DNA of 64,000 nucleotides from Pandoraea capi (GCF_902459735.1 NZ_CABPRV010000004.1:1-64000), one strand, 5' to 3'; positions 9,761 to 19,298 are shown, counted from the stretch's first letter. Notes: generated by a model from the sequence alone, not told the origin. Numbers and translations: made by a program.

Positions 9761-9858
9761 GTCATCAGGTCATCGCACCGCATTACCGGGCAGTCTTCGT
9801 GACCGCCCGGTCGCAATGAGGCAGACGGAAGTCGGTCGCGCTGCGAAAGGCAAATAAA

Positions 9859-9895
9859 AACGCCGCTTCGACAAAAATCGAAGCGGCGTTTTTTT
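9859..9895. terminator. Bidirectional terminator between icd and MFS gene
   Basis: A 13-bp stem (9859-9871 with 9878-9890) and a 6-base loop, flanked by an A run on the left and a T run on the right. It can stop both convergent transcripts. Confidence 0.92.
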
Positions 9896-9911
9896 GCGTC
9901 AGCCCTTAGTG

Positions 9912-11222
9912 TTAGCGGTTGACCTGCTCCTTCGATTGCGTGAGCGCCAGCACAGCGCCCAGGGCGAGCGCCGCCGACACGCAGTACATGCCCGCGTTGG
10001 TGCTCTGCGTCACGTCCTTGAGCCAGCCGATGACGAACGGGCTCACGAAGCCCGCGAGGTTGCCGATCGAGTTGATCATGCCGATGGCCGCAGCCGCCGA
10101 GCCACCGACGAGCAGCGCGCTCGGGTACGTCCAGAACACCGGCATCGTCGCGAGCATGCCCGCCGTACCGACCGACAGCGCCACCATGGCGAGCGGCACA
10201 TTGTTGCCCCACACCGTGCTCAGGTACAGACCCACGGCACCGGCGAACGACACCACCGCGAAGTGCCAGCGACGCTCACGCGTGCGGTCCGAGCTACGCG
10301 CCACGGTGATCATGCTGACGACGGCGCACGCATAGGGAATCGCGGTCAGCAGACCGACGTCCAATGCGCTCTTCACGCCGCTGGCCTTGATGAGCGTCGG
10401 CAGGTAGAAGCCGATGCCGTAAAGACCCATCATGCAGCAGAAATAGATCAGCGCCATGCGCCACACGCGGCCATTCGAGAACACCGACGCCACCGTTTGC
10501 TGCGCCTTGCCCGCGCTGTCCTGCGCGATGTTGTGTTCGAGAATCGCCTTCTCGTCCTCGGTCAGCCACTTCGCAGCGCGAATGCCGTTCGGCAGATACA
10601 TCAGGGTCACGACGCCCAGAATCACCGACGGAATGGCTTCGATGAAGAACAGCCATTGCCAGGCCGCCCAGCCGCCCACGCCGTTGAATGCCGCCAGAAT
10701 CCAGCCCGAGAGCGGGCCGCCGAACACACCGGCGATGGGAATGCCGATCATGAACAGCGCGTTCATGCGGCCGCGACGCTGCGCCGGGAACCAGTAGGTC
10801 AGATACAGCACGATGCCCGGGAAGAAGCCGGCCTCGGCCACGCCGAGGAAGAAACGCACGAGGTAGAACTGCGTGGGTGTCTTGACGAGCAGCGTCGCTG
10901 CCGAGAGCACCGCCCACGAGATCATGATGCGCGCGATCCAGCGACGCGCACCGACCTTGTGCATGATGATGTTGCTCGGCACTTCGAAGAAGAAGTAACC
11001 GATGAAGAAGATGCCGGCGCCCAGACCGTACACGGTCTCGCTGAACTGGAGGTCGTTCAGCATTTGCAGCTTGGCGAAGCCGACATTCACACGGTCCAGA
11101 TAGGCCGCGACGTAACACAGGAAAAGGAACGGCAACAAACGCCAGGTCGCTTTTGCGTAGGCTTGCGCCTCGATCTCGCGCGTATGCGCGTTGGCTTTGA
11201 TACCGCTAGCGATAGTACTCAT
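9912..11222 (-). CDS. MFS transporter, anion:cation symporter (ACS) family
   Basis: A 436-residue, 12-helix inner-membrane carrier. The start at 11222 has GGAG six bases upstream and gives MSTIASGIKAN; the longer open frame has no ribosome site. Typical ACS features are seen: the AYLDRVNVGFA motif in the first helix, the EVPSNIIMHKVGARRWIARIM loop and GVAEAGFFPGIVLYLTYWFP in helix 4. The family moves organic acids such as tartrate, phthalate or hydroxyphenylacetate with protons. The substrate is not evident, since no catabolic genes adjoin it. It is convergent with icd. Confidence 0.93.
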   Translation of the reverse strand: MSTIASGIKANAHTREIEAQAYAKATWRLLPFLFLCYVAAYLDRVNVGFAKLQMLNDLQFSETVYGLGAGIFFIGYFFFEVPSNIIMHKVGARRWIARIMISWAVLSAATLLVKTPTQFYLVRFFLGVAEAGFFPGIVLYLTYWFPAQRRGRMNALFMIGIPIAGVFGGPLSGWILAAFNGVGGWAAWQWLFFIEAIPSVILGVVTLMYLPNGIRAAKWLTEDEKAILEHNIAQDSAGKAQQTVASVFSNGRVWRMALIYFCCMMGLYGIGFYLPTLIKASGVKSALDVGLLTAIPYACAVVSMITVARSSDRTRERRWHFAVVSFAGAVGLYLSTVWGNNVPLAMVALSVGTAGMLATMPVFWTYPSALLVGGSAAAAIGMINSIGNLAGFVSPFVIGWLKDVTQSTNAGMYCVSAALALGAVLALTQSKEQVNR

Positions 11223-11612
11223 GGTCTCCACTTCGAACCTCGGCTGCCAGGCAGCCTGAATTGACTGCAACGCTGCACCCGGACCACTCGCACCGATCAC
11301 GCTGCCTTACCGACTCGACCGCTCTGAAGACCTCACGATTCCCGTCGTACGAGAATCGATCCCGCGGGGTCCGGAGGCATTGTCTCCGGACGTCGCGCGC
11401 GGCCCGCAAGCCGTGACGCAACGTTTCTCACCCTGCCATCCCCTCTTGTTGTTGGGAGGCCGACGCGGATTGTAAACCATAGGACACCGCTCGATCTGGA
11501 ACGCTTCCTCAGTCTTTGGGCGAATGACGAAAGCCAGGACGTGGCGAAGGGGCAACCCTTCGCCATCACCACGACGCGCGCAATCCGCTCGACACTGCCG
11601 CCGACGCTGAGA
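11223..11612. other. Intergenic region upstream of the ACS carrier
   Basis: About 390 bases between two minus-strand MFS genes. It must contain the promoter of the ACS carrier, but no consensus elements stand out. ORFs here lack ribosome sites and homology. Confidence 0.4.
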
Positions 11613-12815
11613 TCAGCGCCGACGTGCACGTAAGGCGACGACGACGAATACCCCCACGACCGCCGCCACCGCGCCACACAGGAACACGGCGCGATAACCG
11701 AAAGGGTTGGCGACCGCACCGGCGAGCGGCCCGGTCGTCAGAATCGCGATGTCCTGAAACGCGGCATACGTGCCCAGACTGGTGCCGCGACTCGCGGCCG
11801 GCGCACGCTTGACCACTTCAATCCCCAGCGACGGGAAAATCAGCGACGCGCCCGCACCTGCCAATGCCGTGCCGAGCAACGCCAGCCACGCCACCGGCGC
11901 CTGCCAGACGACCAGCAAGCCGATCGCCTCCACCGCCAGCGACACTTGCGCGACACGCAGGTTACCGAAGCGCTCCGGCCAGCGTCCGCCGATGAGTCGC
12001 ATCAGCACGAACGCCAGACCGAATGCCGACAGCGCGACAGCGGCCCCCGCCCAGCGCGACGCCTCGAAGTACAACACCACGAACGCCCCGACCACCGCGA
12101 ACCCGACACCCTGCAACGCGAGCGCGAGCCCCGGCAGGAAGACGATACGCAGCACTTCCGCATACGGCAGCCCGCCACCCGCCTGATGCGCCGGCGCGAC
12201 CGCCGGAATCCGCGAGATGACGGCCCAGCCGGCCAGCGGCAACAGACAGATCGCGATCGCCACGCCGGTCAGCGCCGTCGGCCCATAGAGCGCGAGTCCC
12301 AGCGGCGCGCCCACGGCGAATCCGCCGAAAACGGCAGCGCCTGTCCACGACATCACCCGGCCCGACTGTTGCGCGCCGAGGCTGGCAATGGCCCAAGTCA
12401 AGGTGCCGGTAATGCAAAGGCTTTCGCCCACGCCAAGCAGCAGACGCGCCACCGTCAGTACCGCCAGACGCGGCTCGGGAGCAATTGTCAGCCAGCTTGT
12501 GGCGAGCAGGGCAATGCCGGACAGCCCGACGAACGACAAGCCGCGCACCAATGCAACGCGCGCACCGCGCTGGTCGGCGGTGCGTCCCGCAAACTTGCGA
12601 GTGAGCACCGTGGCGAGCGACTGCACGCCCACCGCAAACCCGACGACGACGTTGTGATACCCCAAGGTGTTGTGCACGAACAGCGGCACGACGGAGAGCG
12701 ACATGCCGATGGTCAGGCACGCGAGAAAAACGTTTAACGAAAAGCGCACGAGCAACGCCGTAGCGTTGGGCGGCGCGGTGGCCACATGATTGGCCGATGC
12801 AGCAGAGGACGACAT
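11613..12815 (-). CDS. MFS transporter, YhhS/YfcJ-like
   Basis: A 400-residue, 12-helix carrier of the efflux branch that includes E. coli YhhS and YfcJ. The start at 12815 (MSSSAASANH) is chosen because GGAG lies 9 bases upstream. The family signatures are the GRTADQRGAR motif-A loop after helix 2 and RLLLGVGESLCITGTLTW in helix 4. It is a clear paralogue of the product of 21323-22567 in this window. The substrate is unknown; relatives export sugars or drugs. It appears to be a single transcription unit. Confidence 0.9.
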   Translation of the reverse strand: MSSSAASANHVATAPPNATALLVRFSLNVFLACLTIGMSLSVVPLFVHNTLGYHNVVVGFAVGVQSLATVLTRKFAGRTADQRGARVALVRGLSFVGLSGIALLATSWLTIAPEPRLAVLTVARLLLGVGESLCITGTLTWAIASLGAQQSGRVMSWTGAAVFGGFAVGAPLGLALYGPTALTGVAIAICLLPLAGWAVISRIPAVAPAHQAGGGLPYAEVLRIVFLPGLALALQGVGFAVVGAFVVLYFEASRWAGAAVALSAFGLAFVLMRLIGGRWPERFGNLRVAQVSLAVEAIGLLVVWQAPVAWLALLGTALAGAGASLIFPSLGIEVVKRAPAASRGTSLGTYAAFQDIAILTTGPLAGAVANPFGYRAVFLCGAVAAVVGVFVVVALRARRR

Positions 12816-13220
12816 GCGAGAAGACTCCATGGGTTGCCGGGAGACGCTGGACAACGAACGACAAATGGCGGATACCAGACGCCGACCGGCGGACGAACAA
12901 CCGCAACCGGGCATCGGTATCGAAACGTACAAATCGGGGAGACGGCGCTTGTGGCGCTCAGAGAATCCGGCGCAGCGCTGAATGGGCTGCCCGGTCGTTC
13001 ACCGGCGAACGCACGCCCCTCGACCGACGTGCCGGATCGTCCGGCCGCTGTCGCGGAGAATGCGTTGTTTCACGTGAACGCTTACGTGACACCAGCGAAC
13101 GTTCTGCCGATGCCAAAAATCTGCAACCATTCTAGCCACGCATGTTGCGTTGCGCAAGAGACGTACACAGGGCGTGAAACCGGCGTCATCCAAGGCCCTC
13201 GTTTCAACGAATGGCGGGCG
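12816..13220. promoter_or_regulatory. MFS upstream region with a parS-like dyad
   Basis: About 400 bases containing the MFS promoter and the end of the Na/Pi gene. At 13066-13079 lies TGTTTCACGTGAAC, which matches 13 of the 16 positions of the parS consensus (TGTTTCACGTGAAACA) and has a perfect 10-base core palindrome. Whether ParB binds it is unknown. Confidence 0.35.
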
Positions 13221-13763
13221 TCACGGCATCACGGTATCGACGCCGGCCGCATGAAGCAAGGCAACGGCGAGCGGAATCATCAGCAGCACACCGAGCGCGT
13301 TGAACGTCGTATGGAAGATGGCAAGTTTGATGGCGGGATCGGCGGCATAGCCCGTCCACGACATGCCGGTCGCAATGGCGCGGATCATCCACGGCAACAG
13401 CAGTAGCGCGACGGCCGCCGCCACCACCTTGAACGCGACGTGCGCCATCGATGCGCGCCGCGCGTTGGGCGTGGCGCCGATGGCAGCGATTACCGCCGTG
13501 TCGGTCGTGCCGACGTTCGCGCCGATCACGACCGCCGCCGCACCCTGCGCGCTCAGCAGACCGTTCTGCGCGGCCGTGAGCATAATCGCCATGGCCGCCG
13601 CCGACGACTGCACGATGCACGTGAGCACGAAGCCGACAACCACTTGCAGCAGCACATCGAGCGGACCCTCGCCATCGGGCAGACGGATCATGCCGGCCAT
13701 ACCGATGAGGAAGATGCCGACGCCCCCGGCCAGAATACTGACCGCCTTGACGATTTCACCCAT
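13221..13763 (-). CDS. Half-length Na/Pi-cotransporter family protein
   Basis: A 180-residue membrane protein matching one of the two inverted repeats of the Na+/phosphate cotransporter (NptA/YjbB) family. The repeat signature is present: CIVQSSAAAMAIMLTAA (QSS motif), then GANVGTT, RRASMAHVAFK and a terminal FHTTFNALGVLL. Complete family members have two such repeats plus a PhoU-like tail (about 540 residues), so this is either a single-repeat version or the remnant of an internal deletion. The N-terminus (GGVGIFLIGMAGM) looks like a natural first helix. GGGGA precedes the ATG at 9 bases, so it can be translated. Function as a transporter alone is doubtful unless it dimerises. Confidence 0.75.
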   Translation of the reverse strand: MGEIVKAVSILAGGVGIFLIGMAGMIRLPDGEGPLDVLLQVVVGFVLTCIVQSSAAAMAIMLTAAQNGLLSAQGAAAVVIGANVGTTDTAVIAAIGATPNARRASMAHVAFKVVAAAVALLLLPWMIRAIATGMSWTGYAADPAIKLAIFHTTFNALGVLLMIPLAVALLHAAGVDTVMP

Positions 13764-13895
13764 GCGACGCGTTCCCCGGTGAGAACGTGAATCGAACGTG
13801 GATCGAACTTCGTAAGCCCTGCCGCAGCCCCCTCGTCAGTCCGGTCATTTCTGACCGAGCGCAATGCCTGCGTTGCGCACTCAAAAGACCCGCAC

Positions 13896-14546
13896 TTAAC
13901 CGTCGGCGCGCAACAGCCCCCAGCACAACCGGTAAAGCTCGTCTTCGAATTCCGGCGTGCCAAGCAACGGCGAGTCTTCGAGCACCGCCGAGCGCAGCGT
14001 GCCCATGAAGGCGCGCGTGAGCACGAACACCATCGCCGACGTGGGTTTGCGCATCTCCGGCGCATCGCGGCGCGCCATCGCCACCGCAATGTGCTCGGCC
14101 GCCTCGCGCATCGCCTGCATGATGTTCTCGTGGTGATCCATCTGCCAGGCCATCTTGATGAGCGAACGCTTCACGCGCCCGCCCGATGCGAACGCTTCGA
14201 CCAGCAGGCGAATGCGCTCACGGATGACGCGCTCGGGATCGGCGCCTTCTTCGGCGGCCAGCGCGAGCCGTTCGTTCTGCTCGTCCATCACGCGACGGCG
14301 CTCGCGCGCAATCATCGCCAGCAGAATCGCCTCTTTGGTCGGGAAATACTGATACAGCGTGCCGATGGAAAAACCGGCCTTCTTGGCGATGCGATTGGTC
14401 GTGAGCGCCGCCTCGCCTTCTTCGTCGAGAACCTGAGCGGTGGCCTCGAAAATCGTCTCGACGGTGTGCTGCGCGCGCGCCTGCATCGGCCGCTTTCTCA
14501 TAGTGGACGCGGCATTCGGCGTGGCGGGCGGCTTGGGTGTGGACAT
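13896..14546 (-). CDS. TetR-family transcriptional repressor
   Basis: A 216-residue regulator beginning at the ATG at 14546; the larger open frame upstream is the shadow of the divergent gene. The TetR DNA-binding domain is at about residues 20-68 (IFEATAQVLDEEGEAALTTN, then KKAGFSIGTLYQYFPTKEAIL). The C-terminal part, which would bind the ligand, is of no recognised subfamily. It is divergent from the predicted hydrolase gene with 132 bases between starts and most likely controls it and itself. Confidence 0.92.
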   Translation of the reverse strand: MSTPKPPATPNAASTMRKRPMQARAQHTVETIFEATAQVLDEEGEAALTTNRIAKKAGFSIGTLYQYFPTKEAILLAMIARERRRVMDEQNERLALAAEEGADPERVIRERIRLLVEAFASGGRVKRSLIKMAWQMDHHENIMQAMREAAEHIAVAMARRDAPEMRKPTSAMVFVLTRAFMGTLRSAVLEDSPLLGTPEFEDELYRLCWGLLRADG

Positions 14547-14678
14547 AGCGAAAAATCTGAGCGGGAAGCGAGTTGCGGCGTAACGCCTGGAAAATGAATA
14601 ATGCTCACATTCACGACGAAATTCAAGAGACGGCGCTATTGGCGTCACAAGCGTCACTTTGAAGCGAGGTCCGCCATC

Positions 14679-15518
14679 ATGAGCAACGACATTTCCGCCC
14701 TGACCGTACGTAAGCTGACCGTCGATCTGGCCAGCGGCTTCGACCGCCATTGGCATAGCGGCGACGCGTACCGCACCATGTACTACAACGCGCTGTCGAT
14801 GAGTTTTCCCGTCGGCGAGCAGTCGTTCATCGACTCGGTACGCGACACGATGGACCGTTTGCCGGACGACGCGCGCTACGACACGTTGCGCGCCGACATC
14901 GCGCAGTTCATCGGTCAGGAAGCGACGCATCGCCATCTTCATGGCCAGTACAACGCGCAACTCGCCCGGCAGGGTCTGGTGAATCACTGGGAAAACTGGG
15001 CGACGACACGTATCAGTTGGGCGCGACGCCGCAAGCTCTCCCCGATGTACATGCTCGCGATCACCGCCGCGTATGAACACTGCACGGCGGTGTTTGGCGA
15101 CGGCGCATTGCGTTACGACCGCTGGCTCGCGAAGGCGGAGCCGAAAATGCGTCTGATGTGGCGCTGGCACGCCGCGGAGGAAACCGAGCACAAGGCCGTG
15201 GCGTTCGATCTGTATCGGGCGTTGGGCGGCAGCGAGACGCAACGCGTGCTGACGTATCTTTACGTGCTGCTCATGTTCGGCCTCGAAAGTCATGCACAGA
15301 CGATCAACAACCTCTGGCACGACGGCACGCTCTTCAAACCGAAAACGTGGTGGGGATTCGCCACGATGTTTTTCGGGCGCGACGGCGTCATCTGGCGCAC
15401 CACCGGGCCGATGCTCAAATACCTGCTGCCGTCGTTCCATCCGAATCGTCACGGCGATCCGTCGCTGGCGCAGAACTGGCTCGAAGCCCACAACGCGAGT
15501 TGGCGCGCCGTACGCTGA
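14679..15518 (+). CDS. Predicted metal-dependent hydrolase (PF10118 type)
   Basis: A 279-residue protein of the COG3687/PF10118 group, annotated by sequence as metal-dependent hydrolases. Conserved acidic and histidine positions are visible: GQEATHRHLH, AAYEHCTA and WHAAEETEHKAVAFD, a pattern reminiscent of ferritin-like di-iron helices. The start at 14679 has GAGG nine bases upstream. It is divergent from a TetR repressor, as relatives often are. The reaction is not established; a role in lipid or xenobiotic metabolism is only suggested by the repressor type. Confidence 0.85.
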   Translation: MSNDISALTVRKLTVDLASGFDRHWHSGDAYRTMYYNALSMSFPVGEQSFIDSVRDTMDRLPDDARYDTLRADIAQFIGQEATHRHLHGQYNAQLARQGLVNHWENWATTRISWARRRKLSPMYMLAITAAYEHCTAVFGDGALRYDRWLAKAEPKMRLMWRWHAAEETEHKAVAFDLYRALGGSETQRVLTYLYVLLMFGLESHAQTINNLWHDGTLFKPKTWWGFATMFFGRDGVIWRTTGPMLKYLLPSFHPNRHGDPSLAQNWLEAHNASWRAVR

Positions 15519-15921
15519 TTCGCGGTCATCTCAGGTCGTCATCGCGCTGGCCCTCACAGCCAGCGCCGCCCCTCTGTCTCCTCTATCTCCTCTCATTCAC
15601 GCGCCTCGGCATCGCTCCCATCGCGGCTGCACAACGCCGTCCCCCCTACGCAAGTCGTTCAAGCGAGGCAACGCAAGAGGCAAACCGCCCGTGTTAACCC
15701 GCGAAGTGTGACGGTAACAACGGAATACCGAGTATCAACGCGGCGTGATATGTCGTTTGCCGCCTGTTGATAATAATGATCACGCCTCAACCTCAACGCA
15801 GCACCGATCACCGCGCGATGCGAAGTCAGTGTGTCAATGACTCAGGCGGGCCCCTTGCACTCTTCGGTGAAAAGAGAAATCCAGAGGCACGCACAAACTA
15901 AAACGAGACGGAGACACATTC
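15519..15921. other. Porin upstream region
   Basis: About 400 bases without a gene. An AT-richer segment near 15765-15785 (TGTTGATAATAATGATC) is the likeliest promoter or regulator site for the porin gene; a long leader would follow. Nothing firmer can be said. Confidence 0.35.
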
Positions 15922-16962
15922 ATGAGCAAGGCAGCAGGTTGGCTGCGGGGCGCGCTCGCCCTCGCGGTCTGCGGCGCGGCGGGCGTCGCCAACGCACAAT
16001 CGAACGTATCGCTCTACGGTCAGGTCGACGCCTGGGTCGGCGCGGCCAAAGCCCCCGGCGGCGATCGTGCATGGACGCAGGGCGGCGGCGGCATGTCGAC
16101 CTCGTACTGGGGAATCAAAGGCTCGGAGGATCTCGGCGACGGCCTCAAGGCCATCTTCACGCTGGAAGACTTCTTCCTGCCGCAAAACGGCAACTACGGC
16201 CGCTTCACGGGCGACAGTTTCTTCTCGCGCAACGCCTACGTCGGTCTGCAATCGAACACGCTCGGCACCGTCACGATGGGCCGGCTCACCACGTCGTATT
16301 TCGTCTCGACGATTCTGTTCAACCCGTTCGTCGACTCCTATACGTTCAGCCCGATGGTCTATCACACGTTCCTCGGCCTCGCGGGTCAGGGGATCGTCGG
16401 TGACTCCGGCTGGAACAACGCGGTGATGTATGCTACCCCCGACTACAAGGGGCTCGGCGCGAGCGTCTCGTACGCTTTCGGCAACAAGGCCGGCGAAGGC
16501 GGACAGAACAAGTGGAGTGCGGCGGCAATGTACTTCCACGGCCCGCTCGCGGCCACCCTCGCATATCAGCAGGTCAAATTCGATTCGACGCCCAACGATC
16601 AGGCCGGTATCGCCGGTTTTCGTAATCAGCAGGCCCTGCAAGCGGGTCTGACGTACGACTTCAAGGTGGTCAAGCTCTTCGGTCAGTATCAGTACATCAA
16701 GAACACGATCACGGGCGGCAATCTGACGTCCAACGGCGGCCAGCTCGGTTTTACCGTGCCTTTGGGCGGCGGCAATGTGATGGCGTCCTATGCTTACACG
16801 AAGAATTCGGGCGCAGACAATCGTAGCCGCAATACCTGGGCCGTCGGCTACGACTACAGCCTCTCCAAGCGCACCGACGTGTACACCGCCTACCTGAACG
16901 ACAAGGTTTCCGGGCTCGACGCCGGGAATACTTTCGGGGTGGGCATGCGCATGAAGTTCTGA
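15922..16962 (+). CDS. Gram-negative general porin (OmpC/PhoE-like)
   Basis: A 346-residue outer-membrane beta-barrel. Residues 1-26 are a signal peptide ending ANA-QS. The mature start SNVSLYGQVDAWV is the first strand typical of beta-proteobacterial porins, GSEDLGDGLKAIFTLEDFF follows, and the last residue is Phe (GVGMRMKF), the signal for BAM assembly. It should form a trimeric diffusion pore. It is monocistronic. Small solutes are probable, but the specificity cannot be read. Confidence 0.95.
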   Translation: MSKAAGWLRGALALAVCGAAGVANAQSNVSLYGQVDAWVGAAKAPGGDRAWTQGGGGMSTSYWGIKGSEDLGDGLKAIFTLEDFFLPQNGNYGRFTGDSFFSRNAYVGLQSNTLGTVTMGRLTTSYFVSTILFNPFVDSYTFSPMVYHTFLGLAGQGIVGDSGWNNAVMYATPDYKGLGASVSYAFGNKAGEGGQNKWSAAAMYFHGPLAATLAYQQVKFDSTPNDQAGIAGFRNQQALQAGLTYDFKVVKLFGQYQYIKNTITGGNLTSNGGQLGFTVPLGGGNVMASYAYTKNSGADNRSRNTWAVGYDYSLSKRTDVYTAYLNDKVSGLDAGNTFGVGMRMKF

Positions 16963-17066
16963 CAAACTCGCCTCACAAACTCGGTGGCAAGGGCTCGCGC
17001 GCAGTACAATGCGCGCGCCCCCGCTGCACACGGACAACGGCATAACAAAGCCACAAGGAGAGCACG

Positions 17067-18359
17067 TTGCTGACCAAATTCTTCAAACTCGAGGAGCATG
17101 GCTCCAATGTACGGACGGAAATGGTGGCGGGTCTCACGACCTTCCTGACCATGTCGTACATCATCTTCGTCAACCCCAACATTCTCGGCACGACGGGCAT
17201 GGACAAGAGCGCCGTGTTCGTGGCGACCTGTCTTGCGGCCGCCATCGGCTCGGTGGTGATGGCCTTCGTCGCCAACTACCCGATCGGTATGGCGCCGGGC
17301 ATGGGGCTGAACGCCTTCTTCGCCTTCACGGTCGTGGGCGCGATGGGCTACACGTGGCAACAGGCGCTGGGTGCGGTGTTCATTTCCGGCTGTCTGTTCA
17401 TCATCCTGACGGTCACGGGGGTGCGATCCTGGCTGATTGCCGGGGTACCCAAATCGTTACGATGCGCCATCGCCGCAGGTATCGGCCTGTTCCTCGCGAT
17501 CATCGCGCTGGGTAACGCCGGCGTGGTCGTGGCCAATCCGGCCACCAAGATCGGTCTGGGCGACCTCCACTCGCCGCAGGCGCTGCTGGCGATCTTCGGC
17601 TTCTTCCTGATTGCCGTGCTCGACGCCCTGCGGGTTCGCGGCGCCATCCTGATCGGGATTCTGGTGGTGACGGTGCTCTCGATGGTGCTGGGCCTGAACC
17701 AGTTTCAGGGCGTGTTCGCCATGCCGCCGAGCCTCGCGCCGACGTTCCTGCAACTCGATATTCCGGGTGCCCTGCACGCCGGCTTCGTGCACGTGATCCT
17801 GGCGTTCGTGCTGGTCGAAGTGTTCGACGCAACGGGCACCCTCATGGGCGTGGCCAAGCGCGCCGGTCTGCTCGAAGGCACGCACTACAAGGGGCTGGGC
17901 CGCGCGCTCTTCGCCGATTCGATCGCCATCTTCATCGGTTCGCTGTTGGGCACGAGTAGCACCACGGCCTACGTCGAAAGCGCTTCGGGCGTGCAGGCCG
18001 GCGGCCGCACCGGCCTCACGGCGCTGACGATTGCCGTGCTGTTCATCCTCGCGCTGTTCATCGCCCCGCTCGCAGGCTCGGTCCCGGCGTACGCCGCTGC
18101 GCCCGCGCTGTTGTATGTCGCCGGCCTGATGCTGCGCGAACTGCTCGACGTCGAGTGGGACGACATCACGGAAGCCACCCCGGCCGCGCTAACCGCACTG
18201 GCCATGCCGTTCACGTACTCGATCGCCACGGGTCTGGCGTTCGGCTTCATCTCGTACGCCGTGCTGAAGTTGTTCACGGGCCGCGCGAAGGACGTGCATC
18301 CGGCAGCATGGGTGATCGCAGTGCTCTTCGTGTTGAAGTACATCTTCTTCCCGGGCTGA
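17067..18359 (+). CDS. AzgA-type adenine/guanine/hypoxanthine permease
   Basis: A 430-residue inner-membrane purine transporter of the NCS2 azg branch. The N-terminal block KFFKLEEHGSNVRTEMVAG, GMAPGMGLNAFFAF and the GTSSTTAYVESASGVQAGGRTGLTA loop are characteristic. The start is a TTG at 17067, supported by AAGGAG at 17055-17060 and by homologues that begin ML-KFF; the first in-frame ATG would remove part of the conserved N-terminus. A TACAAT (17005-17010) may be the -10. It probably imports purine bases with protons. A strong terminator follows. Confidence 0.93.
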   Translation: MLTKFFKLEEHGSNVRTEMVAGLTTFLTMSYIIFVNPNILGTTGMDKSAVFVATCLAAAIGSVVMAFVANYPIGMAPGMGLNAFFAFTVVGAMGYTWQQALGAVFISGCLFIILTVTGVRSWLIAGVPKSLRCAIAAGIGLFLAIIALGNAGVVVANPATKIGLGDLHSPQALLAIFGFFLIAVLDALRVRGAILIGILVVTVLSMVLGLNQFQGVFAMPPSLAPTFLQLDIPGALHAGFVHVILAFVLVEVFDATGTLMGVAKRAGLLEGTHYKGLGRALFADSIAIFIGSLLGTSSTTAYVESASGVQAGGRTGLTALTIAVLFILALFIAPLAGSVPAYAAAPALLYVAGLMLRELLDVEWDDITEATPAALTALAMPFTYSIATGLAFGFISYAVLKLFTGRAKDVHPAAWVIAVLFVLKYIFFPG

Positions 18360-18396
18360 TCGCTCGTTACCGGTTGCTGCCGGTACAGGCATGACC

Positions 18397-18421
18397 TGCG
18401 TGATATGCGTGATATGCGTGA
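18397..18421 (+). repeat. Short tandem repeat TGCGTGATA
   Basis: Two and three-quarter copies of a 9-base unit between the permease stop codon and its terminator. No function is apparent. Confidence 0.6.
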
Positions 18422-18423
18422 CA

Positions 18424-18459
18424 AAAAGGCCCGCCGGGGAATTTCCCGGCGGGCCTTTT
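18424..18459 (+). terminator. Rho-independent terminator after the purine permease
   Basis: A 15-bp stem (18424-18438 with 18445-18459) with loop GAATTT; the A-run and T-run arms make it usable from both sides, including for the convergent GNAT gene. Confidence 0.93.
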
Positions 18460-18512
18460 CGTTGACACCGTCCAATGCGATTGGATGCGATGACTGCGCC
18501 GCTATCTCGCGA

Positions 18513-19238
18513 TCATGACTTCGCCGCCGAGATCAGCGCCGCCAGACTGGCGCGATGCTTGCCCTCGAGGTCGAAGTTCTCCGGCGAGAGCCATTGCTCG
18601 AAGCCACGGCTGATGGCAGGCCATTCGCTGTCGATGATCGAGAACCACGCGGTATCGCGGCTACGGCCCTTGTAGACGATGGCCTGACGGAAGATGCCCT
18701 CGAACGTGAAGCCATAGCGGGCTGCTGCGCGGCGCGACGGCGCGTTCAGCGCATCGCACTTCCACTCGTAGCGGCGATAGCCCAACTCGTCGAACGCGCG
18801 ACGCATCAGCAGATACTGCGCCTCGGTGCCCGCGCGCGTGCGCTTGAGCAACGGCGAGTAGGCCACATGACCCACCTCGACGACGCCGTTCGCGGGATCG
18901 ATACGCATGAGCGAGAGCGTACCCACCGCCTTGCCCGTCTCCAGATCGATCACCGCGTGATGCAACGGGTCGGTCGATGCCGCGAGCTTCGTCGCATACG
19001 CGTAATAACTGTCGAAGTCCGGGAACGGGCCACCGCCCATGTAGGTCCAGTCGCGACCGTCGGCAGCCGACGCATAAGCCTCGAAGAGATCCTTCGCGTG
19101 ACGCTCGACGTCGACCGGTTCCAGGCGGCAGTAACGCCCGGTGATCGGCGTGCGCGGCGGCTGCGAACGCGGCGTCCAGTCAGGCAGCGGCGGGCCGACC
19201 GGCTGGTCGAATTCGTTGAAATGCGGGGCGTCCGTCAT
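18513..19238 (-). CDS. GNAT-family N-acetyltransferase (RimJ/RimL-like)
   Basis: A 241-residue acetyltransferase that should move an acetyl group from acetyl-CoA to an amine. The GNAT fold is recognisable at about residues 35-205: AVGTLSLMRIDPANGVVEVG (strands 2-4), the acetyl-CoA segment around KRTRAGTEAQYLLMRRAFDELG, and KCDALNAPSRRAAARYGFTFEG, the hallmark of the RimJ/RimL group. It is divergent from a MocR-type regulator with 103 bases between starts, so the regulator may control it. The substrate is unknown. Confidence 0.9.
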   Translation of the reverse strand: MTDAPHFNEFDQPVGPPLPDWTPRSQPPRTPITGRYCRLEPVDVERHAKDLFEAYASAADGRDWTYMGGGPFPDFDSYYAYATKLAASTDPLHHAVIDLETGKAVGTLSLMRIDPANGVVEVGHVAYSPLLKRTRAGTEAQYLLMRRAFDELGYRRYEWKCDALNAPSRRAAARYGFTFEGIFRQAIVYKGRSRDTAWFSIIDSEWPAISRGFEQWLSPENFDLEGKHRASLAALISAAKS

Positions 19239-19298
19239 GTCTGTCTCATCTCCGGCAAGTGACTGGGTATTGTGCTGATGCTCAAGTTATCGCGTCGG

